64,000 nucleotides of DNA from assembly GCF_000142805.1 (NCBI RefSeq), contig NC_013080.1, positions 558,001-622,000 on the forward strand. Direction: 5' to 3'. This document shows positions 51,232 to 61,123 of this stretch, one piece after another (positions within the stretch are counted from its first letter, which is position 1; each line of letters starts with the position of its first letter). The stretch comes from Lachancea thermotolerans CBS 6340 (taxonomy: Eukaryota > Ascomycota > Saccharomycetes > Saccharomycetales > Saccharomycetaceae). A program made the position numbers and the translations under genes. Under the pieces are notes generated by a model that was not told the DNA's origin, made no database searches, and saw only the letters and a list, made by a program, of their open reading frames with translations.

Positions 51232-51405
51232 CTCGAGTGGTTTGAGAAGCTCACAGGAAATTAGCTTTATGATCCCTGCTATCTAAGTTTGCAGTAGGGC
51301 TAACTTGCTTGCACTGGCTACACGAAGGAATGTTGGCTTGAATAGTATCTATATCACGGCATATTGCTATATAATGGCGGGCGACGGGCGACCATGCTCC
51401 GAACC

Positions 51406-53460
51406 CTAAATGTTGCTCTTGCAACAGGAGGCAGACGAGGATTGTGATTCACCCGTGGCAAGACCGGCAGCCTTCTGGGCATCCTCATAGTAGACCGACT
51501 TGTTGAAGTTGTTATTGGCCAATGGCACATCTAGGGCAGGATTCTTGGTGAAGAACGAAGCTGGAGTAACTAGGAACTGCATGAAGTCCGAGGTCATCAC
51601 AGGGAACTGCTCGGTGACTGGAGGGTGGGTCAAGGCAAGAGTGGCCCAAACAACGGTGTCTGTGTTTCTAACACTCTCAGTTCCGTCAGCCCATTTGGAC
51701 AAACCGGTGTCTCCTTGCGACTGGTTCGTGAACTCACCAGCCGCATAAAGCTGATCATCGTGGTACTTGGAGACCCAGAACTGCTTCGTGGCGTAGTGTG
51801 CTCTCTTGACATTGTAGGAGTTCTTCGACGCCAGAATCATCTGCTTCGCAGGCATCTCGAACTTGTAGCCCACAGGTTTCATAGTCACTGGGTTGATGGA
51901 GTTCTCGTTGATGACCTTGTACGTACGGTTGGTGAAAGGCGACTGGTCGATGTACCCTGATTTATCCATGTAGCTCCTCACTTGGCGGAAACCAACGTTG
52001 TATGGGTTCATAGCAGTATTCTCCTCCATAGGGACGTAGTCGTCGTAGACCACAGTGTTTTTGTCACCGTCAATTCTGGTGTCAAATCTGAACGAAAGCA
52101 AGTGCTGGTGGTAGGCTGCAGTAACGCCTGGACCAACAATGGTCCCGAAATCGGTCACATTGTTATCGTCATTTGGCATCGTGGACAAAATACCGGTGGC
52201 ACGTACCTGCACCGTGATTGCACCGGCCTGGTCGAACACGAAGTTGAGGATATACTCATAATTAGCCACGGTCGCGATTGTCTGCACCACAAACTCCCTT
52301 CTACGCGTGGTGACGGTCTTGCCATTCCTGTAGTTCTTGTGCAGGTACAGGATGCCGTAATCCTGCTCGTGCATGCAGACCGTTGAAGGGATCAGCACGG
52401 GGTTACCTTCGCTGTCAGATCTTCTGGTGTCTAAGTACTTGATTACACCAAGACAATGACAGCCCAAAGCCAAAGAATTAGCACTGTTTCCGAAGCCGCA
52501 GTCGCCTAGATCGAAAGCCTGCTTCCTGTGAAATGGTGCACGACTGTCTCCGTACGGGACCGTCATTTCCTCAAGCGAGGCTCTGTAGAAGAGGGAACGG
52601 CCCTTGAAGTGGACGTCGTAGATGGCAAGGCCCTCGCGGACGTTGGTGGCGACGCGGAACTCCCAGTCCTGCCAGGTGATCTTGGAGCCGTCGACGGTGA
52701 AGGAGGCGCCCTCGGGCTGGGAGACGATGAGGGGCTTGAGGCCGTCGCGGGGCGGGACGTCCTCGAGCAGCTCCGGGTGGTACTCGACGGTGGGGAGGAC
52801 GGTGTGGGGCAGGGTGTTGTGGACGAGGGACTCGTCGGCGCCGCTGGGCAGGTAGTCGATGCGGACGAAGGCGTGGGTCAGGTACTCGAAGACGGGGGAG
52901 AACTTGAGCGGGATGGAGTAGTGGTTGGCCTCCGGGTGGTCGAGCTTGAGGTACATGTAGGCCTGGATGAGCGGGATCTTGTCGTGCGGGGAGTCGGTGC
53001 CGTACATCCAGGGCTCGCAGACGACGGAGTAGCCGAGGGGCCCGAGGGCCGAGTGGTTGTAGGAGAGGGCGTCGAGCTTGAGCTTGGCGATCTCGGCCTG
53101 GACGGCGGGGTGGGCCAGGATGGCGGCCTCGACGGCCTCGACGTCCTCGGGGAGCAGCGGGCCGACGGTGCCCTCGGGGGTGGCCTGGTTGGCGATGACG
53201 CGGCCGTCGGAGACGTTGCAGAGGGCCTTGTAGAGCGGCATGCGGTCGTTGAGGTAGTAGTAGGCGTAGGTGCGGCGCGGGATGCGGGGGAGGGGCGCGC
53301 CGCCGTGGCGCTCGACGCTGAGGTAGCGGAGGGCCTGCTTCTTGGGGGGGTCGAGGCGGTCGATCTGGACGAAGTGGACCTTGGCGTCGCCGTTGAGGTC
53401 CTTGAGGAGGCGCGCGGTGGTGCGGATCTCCGCGTCGGAGATGGGGTCGAAGATGTGCAT
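51406..53460 (-). CDS. Copper amine oxidase
   Basis: 684 residues from the first ATG at 53460. Family features: two N-terminal domains, the catalytic base Asp in QAFDLGDCGFG, the topaquinone tyrosine in TVANYEY at residue 401, the copper ligands HQH near residue 453 and a third His in LTHPPVTEQFPVM. It oxidises primary amines to aldehydes with release of ammonia and H2O2, letting yeasts use amines as nitrogen source. Related yeast enzymes are peroxisomal; here the tail is ASCCKSNI without a canonical PTS1. S. cerevisiae lacks this family. The 5' part (53460 to about 52610) is extremely GC-rich while the 3' part is ordinary: 53101-53160 has 47 of 60 G/C, 52081-52140 has 30 of 60. It is convergent with the homing-endonuclease relic. 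Confidence 0.95.
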   Translation of the reverse strand: MHIFDPISDAEIRTTARLLKDLNGDAKVHFVQIDRLDPPKKQALRYLSVERHGGAPLPRIPRRTYAYYYLNDRMPLYKALCNVSDGRVIANQATPEGTVGPLLPEDVEAVEAAILAHPAVQAEIAKLKLDALSYNHSALGPLGYSVVCEPWMYGTDSPHDKIPLIQAYMYLKLDHPEANHYSIPLKFSPVFEYLTHAFVRIDYLPSGADESLVHNTLPHTVLPTVEYHPELLEDVPPRDGLKPLIVSQPEGASFTVDGSKITWQDWEFRVATNVREGLAIYDVHFKGRSLFYRASLEEMTVPYGDSRAPFHRKQAFDLGDCGFGNSANSLALGCHCLGVIKYLDTRRSDSEGNPVLIPSTVCMHEQDYGILYLHKNYRNGKTVTTRRREFVVQTIATVANYEYILNFVFDQAGAITVQVRATGILSTMPNDDNNVTDFGTIVGPGVTAAYHQHLLSFRFDTRIDGDKNTVVYDDYVPMEENTAMNPYNVGFRQVRSYMDKSGYIDQSPFTNRTYKVINENSINPVTMKPVGYKFEMPAKQMILASKNSYNVKRAHYATKQFWVSKYHDDQLYAAGEFTNQSQGDTGLSKWADGTESVRNTDTVVWATLALTHPPVTEQFPVMTSDFMQFLVTPASFFTKNPALDVPLANNNFNKSVYYEDAQKAAGLATGESQSSSASCCKSNI

Positions 53461-53559
53461 GGCGGGGAGCGAGTCTGGAGGCACAGTGGGAGACACGGAA
53501 GGAGACACGGAAGGAGACACAAAGCGTTAGGGATACTGCGGGCAAGCCGCGCGCAGCGC

Positions 53560-53572
53560 TTTTATATATATA
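53560..53572 (-). promoter_or_regulatory. TATA box of the amine oxidase gene
   Basis: TATATATATAAAA on the minus strand about 100 bases upstream of the ATG at 53460, standing alone in otherwise very GC-rich DNA, with a ten-G run at 53574-53583 next to it. Confidence 0.6.
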
Positions 53573-53732
53573 CGGGGGGGGGGTTCGGGGGCGAGTTCGA
53601 GGAGCCGAGGATTCCGGGGCGGGGGCCGCGATAAGCGCTGCGCGCGCGTAGATGCCCCGATGCGGTGCGATACGCGGGCGGTTATCGGGGCGGGTGCGGT
53701 TGCCCGATCGGGCAGGTACAGCCGCGGGGAGG

Positions 53733-54215
53733 CTAGTCGAAGAAATCGTCGTCGTCATCGCTTGTGACGGCTCCGTTCGGAGTGACAATGGAGGCGTCGC
53801 GGGCATCGCGGCGGTCGAAGATGATGCGAGTGGTGGAGCGGCGCTGCTCGTCGCGGGCCACGCCGTTGAGGATGTCGACGATCTCGGGCTCGGAGACCTT
53901 GCGGGAGAGCTGGCCGCGGGCGGCCAGCTGCTGGAGGTAGGCCTCGACGGCGCGGGCGCGCTCCGGGCGCACGAGGGCGACGCGGGACAGGCGCTCGAGG
54001 GCCTGGGGCTGGAGCAGGGCGGCGACGGCGTCGGCGTCGGCGGCGGATCTGGGAGGGGGCGGTTAGTGCGGGCGGGAGATGCGGGGCGCGCGGGGCGAGG
54101 GTGCGGGCGGCACATACTTCTGCGGGCGGCCGGGAGCAGCGGCGGCGGCCGGGTTGGCGTGGTTCTTGAGCTCGGCGAGACGGGCCTCGCGGAGGGCTTG
54201 CAGCTCGGGGTCCAT
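53733..54215 (-). CDS. SDD2: PDCD5-family protein, one intron
   Basis: Exon 1 is 54215-54118 (98 bases, MDPELQALREARLAELKN...). The intron 54117-54049 (69 bases) starts GTATGT, has CACTAAC as branch sequence and ends CCCAG. Exon 2 is 54048-53733. The spliced product has 137 residues (145 in S. cerevisiae YMR074C). The family core is clear across and after the junction: LLQPQALERLSRVALVRPER, then LAARGQLSRKVSEPEIVDILN, with an acidic DDDDDFF end. PDCD5 proteins are small nuclear/cytosolic helical proteins that bind DNA and chaperonin in animals; the yeast role is unclear. The place next to RCO1 equals YMR074C-YMR075W. Confidence 0.93.
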
Positions 54216-54871
54216 GGCGGGCGAGTGAGTGTGTTGAGGTGGGCGGCGGGCGAGAGTGAGTTGGTCAAGATGGGCGGGCGCGCGGTGGGGAAAAAAAAGA
54301 GGACGGGCCGGGGAGCACGTGACGGGCCGAGTCTCGTGATAGCCACGTGGCTAGACACAAACACACATGATCAAATCGCGCACGTGATGATTATACGCAC
54401 GTGACCGGCATCGCCCGTGCAAAACTAGCTGAGCAGAGCTGCCGTCGTCGTGTTACCAGGCGCCCCGTCGCTGCAGCGTAGGAATGCCATTGAGGCAGAC
54501 GCGGCCATGGCCAATCGGCACGCCGCTAGGTAAACGCATTTGCTGGCTTCCCGATTTTCGTTCGTATATATGTCAACCTCTGCTCGTCTATATAGTCAGC
54601 AGCGTGTTCGGGCCCGCGCACTTTCGATGGCACAGCTCAGCTGCGCCTGTAACAATACACAATGCCGCCGCTGACACCACTCCAACTCCATTTCCTGTAT
54701 TCCAACTCGCCAAGTAGTGCCAATATTGAAGACAAATAGACACCCATTGGAACACTAATCACAGAATACGATACGAGGGCCAGCACCAGAAAAAGTAGAT
54801 AATGCCCTCTTCTCCCGGCTACAGCACACGCCCATGGCCATCATCCATCCCCGCAAGCCCACACACCGCCC
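54216..54871. other. Divergent promoter region, SDD2 to RCO1
   Basis: 656 bases. It holds the CACGTG cluster listed separately and short TATA-like runs (54565-54572, 54588-54595). No gene is seen. Confidence 0.45.
54316..54403. promoter_or_regulatory. Cluster of four CACGTG boxes
   Basis: CACGTG at 54316-54321, 54344-54349, 54381-54386 and 54398-54403, four in 88 bases, between SDD2 and RCO1. Such sites bind Cbf1 and related bHLH factors (Pho4, Tye7). The density suggests a real array. Confidence 0.65.
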
Positions 54872-56896
54872 ATGAGTGATCCCGCGCGCCACCCGCCCGA
54901 GCGCAGCGGCTCCCCGGGCGAGCCTGCAACGCGGGCCCGGCGCACCATCTCGCTGAACGTCGACTACAATCTCAAGAAGCGCCGCATCATACCGTCCGAG
55001 GACGCGCGTCCGCGAAAGAACAGGCCCGTGGGCCGGCCGCCAGGCCGGCCACCGGGCCGCCCTGCGGGCTCCAAGACCGCGTCGTCCACACCGTCGTCCA
55101 CGCCGTCGTCGTCGGCGGCGTCGTCGCTGTCGCCGCAGGACGAGAACCACCGCGCGCCGCAGAGCGTGATCCAGCACGACGCGACGGGCGCAGTGCAGTT
55201 TCACGAGCCAGAGTCTGTGGACCCCGTCAACGGGATGACGGGGCTGCCGCTCAGCGCTGGCCCGCCTGAAAAGGTCAAGAAGGAATCGCTCTGGAGCTAC
55301 CGCAAGGGCGCGGGTGCCAGCGCCAGCGCCAGCACCAACGCGAGCGTGAACGCAGCTACCCCGGCACCGTCAGAGTCTTCCGCGTCTGTGTCCGCGCCCG
55401 CGTCCGCCTCGGCCTCCGCGGACGTCGAGACTCCGGCCTCCAGCGAAGACGCCTACCGCGCGCGCCTGCAGACCCAGGAGTCCGAGCAGCGCACGCGGCC
55501 CAGCTCGCTGCGCGCCATCGCCACGCCCAAGGATATCTACCGCACCAAGCGGCAGTACCGCAAGCGCAGCGCGGAGCCCCGCGCGCGCCATTTCCCCACG
55601 CACACCAAGATCAAGGCCTCCACCACAAAGGAAAACAAGCTCTTTGGCCAGAACTCTATCACCAACCAGAAGGCGCTCGCACCGCCGCTCGCATCCTCCG
55701 CGGAGGCCGCGGTCGAAAACGACGACTTCTGCGCCAGCTGTCGCCAGCCGGGCATCTTCCTCTGCTGCGACACGTGTCCAAAGTCCTTCCACTTTGCCTG
55801 CTGCAACCCGCCGCTTGACCCCGACAACCTGCCCGAGGGCGACTGGTCCTGCGCAGAGTGCCAGTTTAGAATCAGGTGCCCCAACAAGGCCGCCGCGCAT
55901 CGCCTCGAAAAGGACTACCTCGCCCAGCTCGAGCGCTCCAAGGGCATCACCCTCTTCGGCAAGCTCCTCTTCCGCCTCGAGTTCACCAACCCTAAGCAGT
56001 ACCTGCCCCCGCATCCGATCCGCGACGCCTTCGCCGACGTCAGGACCGGCTCGCACGGCGAGTACGCCGACAACTCCATGCGCGAGCCCCTCAATGAAAA
56101 GCAGATCTTTGGCTCTGGCTACGGCCAGAGTCTCACCAAAATGGACCAGTACAACCCTGAGCTGCATGTCGACCCGGAGTCCGGCGAGCTGCTCGTCTGC
56201 TTCAAGTGTCGCAAGTCCAAAATGGGCACGCTGGACCATCCCGAGGACGAGAGGCTCATAACCAGGTGTGACTACTGCAACACGCCATGGCACCTGGACT
56301 GCGTCCCGCACGTGCCGCGCGCCTCCTTCAAGAACCTCGGCAGCAAGTGGATGTGCCCACTGCACGCGGACTCCTCGATCCCCCACCAGGAAAGAAGGCT
56401 TGCGCGTCACCAGCGCCATTTCACCCCGGCCAACCGCTACCGCGTCCCGAACGACGGCGACATAGACGTTCAGCTCGACGAGATCTCCGTACCGGTGTCC
56501 AAGGATGCTCTAAAAGAAGACAAGATTAACAAGGAGCTGGCCATCCTTCAGCTGCCCGAAAGCTCAATCAAGATAGACTTTGTGGACAAGATATACCGCG
56601 CAAAGAGCGCTCTAATGGATAAACACTTCCGCCAGCAGCAGGCGCTGATCGACAACACAATGCACTCCAAACCCTCTCTACTGTCCGACGCCCGGCCCCT
56701 CCTATACTTTTCCTTACAGGACAACAGCCAGCTGCGAAAGCTCTGGGACTTCAAAGAGCTCTGCCGCGTTGCCACCAAGGAACTAGAGGTGCCTGAATTG
56801 GACAGCGCAGAAATCAGCGAGCTACAAACCCTTCGAAAATTACTGGAATCAAAATCGAAGGAGGAAGTAATGGAATTCCTGGGTATAAAGCTGTGA
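54872..56896 (+). CDS. RCO1: Rpd3S histone deacetylase subunit Rco1
   Basis: 674 residues (684 in S. cerevisiae). An N-terminal AT-hook-like GRPPGRPPGRP precedes the first PHD finger at about residues 288-333 (CASCRQPGIFLCCDTCPKSFH...CAEC), the Sin3-interacting region, and a second PHD-like finger at about 443-505 (CFKCRKSKMG...CDYCNTPWHLDC). Rco1 with Eaf3 brings Rpd3S to H3K36-methylated transcribed genes and suppresses cryptic initiation. Base composition drops from very GC-rich to ordinary at about 56480 within the coding region. Order equals YMR075W. Confidence 0.95.
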   Translation: MSDPARHPPERSGSPGEPATRARRTISLNVDYNLKKRRIIPSEDARPRKNRPVGRPPGRPPGRPAGSKTASSTPSSTPSSSAASSLSPQDENHRAPQSVIQHDATGAVQFHEPESVDPVNGMTGLPLSAGPPEKVKKESLWSYRKGAGASASASTNASVNAATPAPSESSASVSAPASASASADVETPASSEDAYRARLQTQESEQRTRPSSLRAIATPKDIYRTKRQYRKRSAEPRARHFPTHTKIKASTTKENKLFGQNSITNQKALAPPLASSAEAAVENDDFCASCRQPGIFLCCDTCPKSFHFACCNPPLDPDNLPEGDWSCAECQFRIRCPNKAAAHRLEKDYLAQLERSKGITLFGKLLFRLEFTNPKQYLPPHPIRDAFADVRTGSHGEYADNSMREPLNEKQIFGSGYGQSLTKMDQYNPELHVDPESGELLVCFKCRKSKMGTLDHPEDERLITRCDYCNTPWHLDCVPHVPRASFKNLGSKWMCPLHADSSIPHQERRLARHQRHFTPANRYRVPNDGDIDVQLDEISVPVSKDALKEDKINKELAILQLPESSIKIDFVDKIYRAKSALMDKHFRQQQALIDNTMHSKPSLLSDARPLLYFSLQDNSQLRKLWDFKELCRVATKELEVPELDSAEISELQTLRKLLESKSKEEVMEFLGIKL

Positions 56897-57020
56897 CCGT
56901 CTCTATAAACTAAGACTAAAGAAAGAGAAAAAAAACAACAGAATAAAACATCGAACAAAACAACCAAAGGCGACGGCGCCCGCCTCATCGAGCAAGATCG
57001 GTAGCACCTATGTATATAAG

Positions 57021-60000
57021 CTAGTCCTCTTCACTCTCGTCGTCCGCGTAATCAACAGCCTTCTTGGGCCTTGAACTCTTTCTTGTCTCGCCTACTGCGC
57101 CGCGGCGCGACCTTGAAGGTACGTAGCTATCATCCTCGGACTCGCCTTCGAGCTCCGCGTCAGAGTGTACAGATGCCTGCGCCCTTTTTCTGGGCCGGCT
57201 GCTGCTTTCGGGATTCTTTCTCTTTTGAACCAAAGGTTTGTGCACGTTGGTGCGCCGGTAAAGGCGGGAAACCTTGGCAGCTATCACCTTCCGAAGGCTA
57301 CGCGTGTCTTCTGTTCTGAGATAGGTCTCAAATGTATTTTTGCGCGCTTCGTCAATACTTTCGAATGGCTCAAATAAATCCGACGGCAGATTGAGTTTCC
57401 CAGGGTACGATGACAGCGTCCATTCGTGATGCTCTTTGAATTCACCGAGTACTAATTGCGCCAGCTCAGATATAATATAAATGTTTGAACTGCTATTGTG
57501 GGACGTCTGGTCAGTCTCTTCGTCCTCGTCTTCGTCCTCGCCTTCGTTGTCCTCTTCGGTCACTGCGTCCCTGTACTGCCTCACCCTTCCCGCTAAATAG
57601 TACAAGAGCGCCAGGTTACTTGCCTTCAGCACGGAGTCCGCGTAAAACACCAAGTAGTCAATCGCCGTAGTCAAACCCGTCAGAAAAGCAGTTTCCCGAA
57701 GCCGAAGTCCCTCCGCGACGTCCGGATGGTGCGCGATGAAGTGTATCAACCGTGGGAGCGCGCGCTCAAAAAAAGTTCCTTTCCTAAAGTTTTCTTTGCT
57801 CAAGGTGTAGTTAATCCACATTTTCGTGCTTGTTCTCAGAGCTTGATCCGGCTCATATGCTGTAAAAAACACCAGGGGAAGAAACTTGATAGAGATAGAC
57901 CCATCGCCGAGGAAGTCCTTCAACCTTCCAATGAATGAGCTCCTCACCTCGAGTGACTCATCCTCCACAAGGTTCATCAACTTGCTGATGTCCTGCGGCT
58001 TGATAAATCTGCTTAACGACGCAATCTTTGTGATCTTCAGGATGTGTAGTCCAGCGCAGCATCTCAGCTTGTTTTGGTAGTTGGCTGGAGTGGGATAGTT
58101 ATCGGTGTTTGACTCTGAGACTAGTTCACCCCCGCTGGCCACAAGATAAAAAAATAACTTTAAAGTCCTCTCCGTGAAGGCATGGGTCATCTCGTCAGCA
58201 TGCGCGTCAGGCGCCATTACTTTGATCTTGTTCGCAAACAGCTTCAAAGAAAATACCTTGGCGCTCAAAGCGTCCGCTTTGCCCGTATATATATCCTCAT
58301 CGGAAAACCATGCCTGCTGGTCATCCTCATCTCCAACCACGTCATTGGACAAAAGAACATCTTTGATTAAGAGCCCGACGATTTCTGTCGAGTCTTTCTC
58401 AAGAAGCTGAGGCTGCATTTTGGTAATCTCGGCCAAAACCAAAACGTTCGAAGCAAAATGCTTTGATTTGAGGTCCAAAGGTAGGATGGCGGTCGCAACC
58501 TCTGACAAATATTCCGCGGCATTAGGCGCAAGTCCTAACAATTTGATTGCGTACTTTGCTTCAAGCGGATTACCTTCTTTCGCGTAATCTTCCAACTTCT
58601 GGAAGAAAAAAGTGTTTTCCTCAATGTCCAAGTGCTCGCGCTTGTCCTTGGATATTTTGTACACGGTTCTCATGGCTTCTGCGAGGCTCAAAGTGTTTCC
58701 GGGGCCGGTCGTTTCGCCCTCCGTAATTATGGTGACCAGGTTCTTCACTTGATCTTTAAAAATGCCTGGTTTAATGATGGATATGTTATCAATAAGCTGG
58801 CGCTTAAGAGCCTTTTCGTCCTCATTTGAGGAGTCAGATGTGTTGAGGAAGCTGGGAAGATTTGAGATATTGAAAATGATTGGCGCTGCCCTATAGATTA
58901 GAACTCGGAAGACGGTAGAAAAGTTGTCCCTGGTGAATCTCGATTCAATCTTGATGTTTTTCTTCCGGAAAAGCTCTGGTTCCTCTAATCTTTTGAAGAG
59001 TTCAGAAACTGCGTTGCGAACTGTCAAGTGTTTAGAGGTCTCAGCGACAGCGACTTTAATGAGACGATATAGTCTCCGGTCATTGAGCTCTCTGAAAGCA
59101 AGTAATATTTGCTCAACGTTCAAGTGGGACGGAAACCCACTGCTAATCCATTCAACTGTTTTGATGAGCTTAGTGTCAGACAGGCTGGCTGCTGGACTTT
59201 GAGAATTAGTCTCCTCACAAAACTCTATGAATTTCCAAAGCACCGTCGACATTTGGTCTTGTCTTCTGTTAAAGGCGTAAAAGGACGAGAACGCTTTCTC
59301 ATTGAACCCTTGCAATAGAGTCAAAAGCCGCTGAACAAATTCTTCATTACTCAGCCCAAGCGGCAAAAACTTTTCAAACGTGAGTAAGTCAACTTTCATG
59401 TTTATCTCTAAGTCATTAATGTAATACAAGTTGAAGCAAGCTGACGGTATGGTTTCTACCACGCCCCAAATTTCTTTGTTTTCATTTGTCTTCGGGATAC
59501 TCTCAATGGACTCGGTATAGATTCTAGCAACTGCATCAATGCATTCGTCCCGAAGATCTCGCCTTGTCTCTCTTGTTAAGTGTACGAGGCCTGCAAAAAC
59601 GGCTGCGTTTGGAAGACACTCCCAAAGGCGTTTCACTGGCACCTCATGGAAGGTTTGAATTGCACTTAAGCGGACCGTGTGGTCAGAATCGATAAGTGCT
59701 TTGGCCAAGCCCTTTGATATATCATCGGACAGGTCACTTCGGCTCATCAAAATCGATGGTATTTCAGAAACCCACGCCTGCCTAACATGAGGACTAATGT
59801 CAGCCATTTTGCTGAGCCAAATCTTGTAAGTGTCGCTGTGTGCAACTGCAAAATTTATGAGCGAGTGAGTTCCGAGCATTTTACTCACACATTTCGTGGC
59901 TGATTCCCGAAAGAGCTCATTATCAGAGCAAAGCAGTTGATAAAGCAAGCCCGTAACAGACCCAACCAACTCTGGAGCGTACTTCCATAGTTCAGAAGTC

Positions 60001-60812
60001 AGGTTTCCAATTTTAACAAGAGTCTTATAAGCGCTCGATGCTATCCCTTTTTCGTGGATATCACTCTCACCTAGAACCTCATACATTATCTCAGAATAGA
60101 ACTTGATAAAGTGCCGACCTAGTCTATTAGAGTATGTTTGGCATATGATCAAGCTAATCTCAAAGCCAGGATCTTTTTTGTAATTGATACCATCCAGCGA
60201 TTCCGCGCGTTTGTGGGAAAGAAACTTGTTGAAAACCATCTTAAGCGCCGACATAGGAAGAGAGTCACACTCAGATATAACTTCCCCTAAAATCCCGCCA
60301 ATCGCCGTGAACATGTTTCCCTGAATGGTGCTATTAGTAGGAGAATAAAATATATTGAAGAGCTCTTCGACAAGTTGCGAGGAACTAGGCAGGTCAGTCA
60401 AAATCACTATTGACCGGTATTCCAACAAGTTGTTGATCAGGTATGTCTGCTGAGTGAGGTAACCATTCTCAGGTTCTTGCAGTAGTTTGAGTTGAGCTAA
60501 AAACAGCCGAAAGATCTCAGTAAGCTCCTTGTCCGTGTACGGCGCGTCAGGAGCGTAAAGTCTCAATATGTCACTCAAGCAACATGCCGCGAATGCCCTC
60601 ACGCCATGGTCTTTATTCCTAAGTATCTTCCTATCAATTAGGTCAGCTCGATATCTCTCCAGCGAGCGAAGGTCAACTGATTCTTGCTTTAGGTTGGAAA
60701 GTTCTTCGTGCAAGCGCTCCAATCTGATAAGAAGTTGTTGGGTAGGGATATTATTCTTGATTGTTGATATAATGGAGAAATCAGACTCCAACCTCGACTT
60801 GCTTCCAACCAT
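57021..60812 (-). CDS. PDS5: Cohesin regulator Pds5
   Basis: 1263 residues from the ATG at 60812 (1277 in S. cerevisiae). Earlier in-frame ATGs exist (60899), but the family sequence starts near residue 20 of this version (LIRLERLHEEL, GVRAFAACCLSDILRLYAPDAPYTD), so the later start is preferred. The body is a HEAT-repeat solenoid; the last 80 residues are basic then acidic with RPKKAVDY and a DDESEED end. Pds5 binds Scc1 and controls cohesin maintenance, Eco1 acetylation and Wapl-dependent release. It is convergent with RCO1, as YMR075W-YMR076C. Confidence 0.95.
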   Translation of the reverse strand: MVGSKSRLESDFSIISTIKNNIPTQQLLIRLERLHEELSNLKQESVDLRSLERYRADLIDRKILRNKDHGVRAFAACCLSDILRLYAPDAPYTDKELTEIFRLFLAQLKLLQEPENGYLTQQTYLINNLLEYRSIVILTDLPSSSQLVEELFNIFYSPTNSTIQGNMFTAIGGILGEVISECDSLPMSALKMVFNKFLSHKRAESLDGINYKKDPGFEISLIICQTYSNRLGRHFIKFYSEIMYEVLGESDIHEKGIASSAYKTLVKIGNLTSELWKYAPELVGSVTGLLYQLLCSDNELFRESATKCVSKMLGTHSLINFAVAHSDTYKIWLSKMADISPHVRQAWVSEIPSILMSRSDLSDDISKGLAKALIDSDHTVRLSAIQTFHEVPVKRLWECLPNAAVFAGLVHLTRETRRDLRDECIDAVARIYTESIESIPKTNENKEIWGVVETIPSACFNLYYINDLEINMKVDLLTFEKFLPLGLSNEEFVQRLLTLLQGFNEKAFSSFYAFNRRQDQMSTVLWKFIEFCEETNSQSPAASLSDTKLIKTVEWISSGFPSHLNVEQILLAFRELNDRRLYRLIKVAVAETSKHLTVRNAVSELFKRLEEPELFRKKNIKIESRFTRDNFSTVFRVLIYRAAPIIFNISNLPSFLNTSDSSNEDEKALKRQLIDNISIIKPGIFKDQVKNLVTIITEGETTGPGNTLSLAEAMRTVYKISKDKREHLDIEENTFFFQKLEDYAKEGNPLEAKYAIKLLGLAPNAAEYLSEVATAILPLDLKSKHFASNVLVLAEITKMQPQLLEKDSTEIVGLLIKDVLLSNDVVGDEDDQQAWFSDEDIYTGKADALSAKVFSLKLFANKIKVMAPDAHADEMTHAFTERTLKLFFYLVASGGELVSESNTDNYPTPANYQNKLRCCAGLHILKITKIASLSRFIKPQDISKLMNLVEDESLEVRSSFIGRLKDFLGDGSISIKFLPLVFFTAYEPDQALRTSTKMWINYTLSKENFRKGTFFERALPRLIHFIAHHPDVAEGLRLRETAFLTGLTTAIDYLVFYADSVLKASNLALLYYLAGRVRQYRDAVTEEDNEGEDEDEDEETDQTSHNSSSNIYIISELAQLVLGEFKEHHEWTLSSYPGKLNLPSDLFEPFESIDEARKNTFETYLRTEDTRSLRKVIAAKVSRLYRRTNVHKPLVQKRKNPESSSRPRKRAQASVHSDAELEGESEDDSYVPSRSRRGAVGETRKSSRPKKAVDYADDESEED

Positions 60813-61123
60813 CAGACTGTAGTCGGCTGTGTTCCCAGCTTGCTCTGGTCTGTTTAACTTGATGACATGCAACGCGTCTGAAACCAGTCGCGTTAGCATT
60901 TCTGCAATTGATATTTTCACGTGACACGCTCGGATACAAGCAGCTCATACACATGTCTTTGATAGCGGATTGGCCGAAGGCCGTTAGACTAGTCTCTTAA
61001 TCGACTTTAGAATATTTACAGTTTATTTAGTACCTCTACTGAAATTCGCCAACGCTCAGAAGTCGGTACTAATCATATGTGTGCGCGCCAGTAAAGACGC
61101 CGTGTTAAGTTCCACAGACTGCC
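60813..61123. other. Intergenic, PDS5 promoter to transporter 3' end
   Basis: 311 bases holding the PDS5 promoter and the 3' end of the FNT transporter. If PDS5 starts at the ATG at 60899, the left part is coding. Nothing else seen. Confidence 0.4.

Larger units (their letters stand above)
52610..56480. other. GC-rich patch: amine oxidase 5' part, SDD2, most of RCO1
   Basis: Both edges fall inside genes. Counted examples: 53101-53160 has 47/60 and 55021-55080 has 51/60 G/C, against 30/60 at 52081-52140 and 23/60 at 56821-56880 in the outer parts of the same genes. The high bias creates long spurious frames on the other strands. Confidence 0.75.

Noticed and set aside
52571-54364. Long minus-strand frame of 597 codons and plus-strand frame 52528-53634
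   Set aside because: Both overlap the amine oxidase and SDD2 genes in other frames, are low-complexity Arg/Pro/Ser or Gly/Val-rich, and arise from extreme GC content.
55370-56419. Minus-strand frame of 349 codons opposite RCO1
   Set aside because: It is the antisense shadow of the GC-rich RCO1 coding region with no family features.
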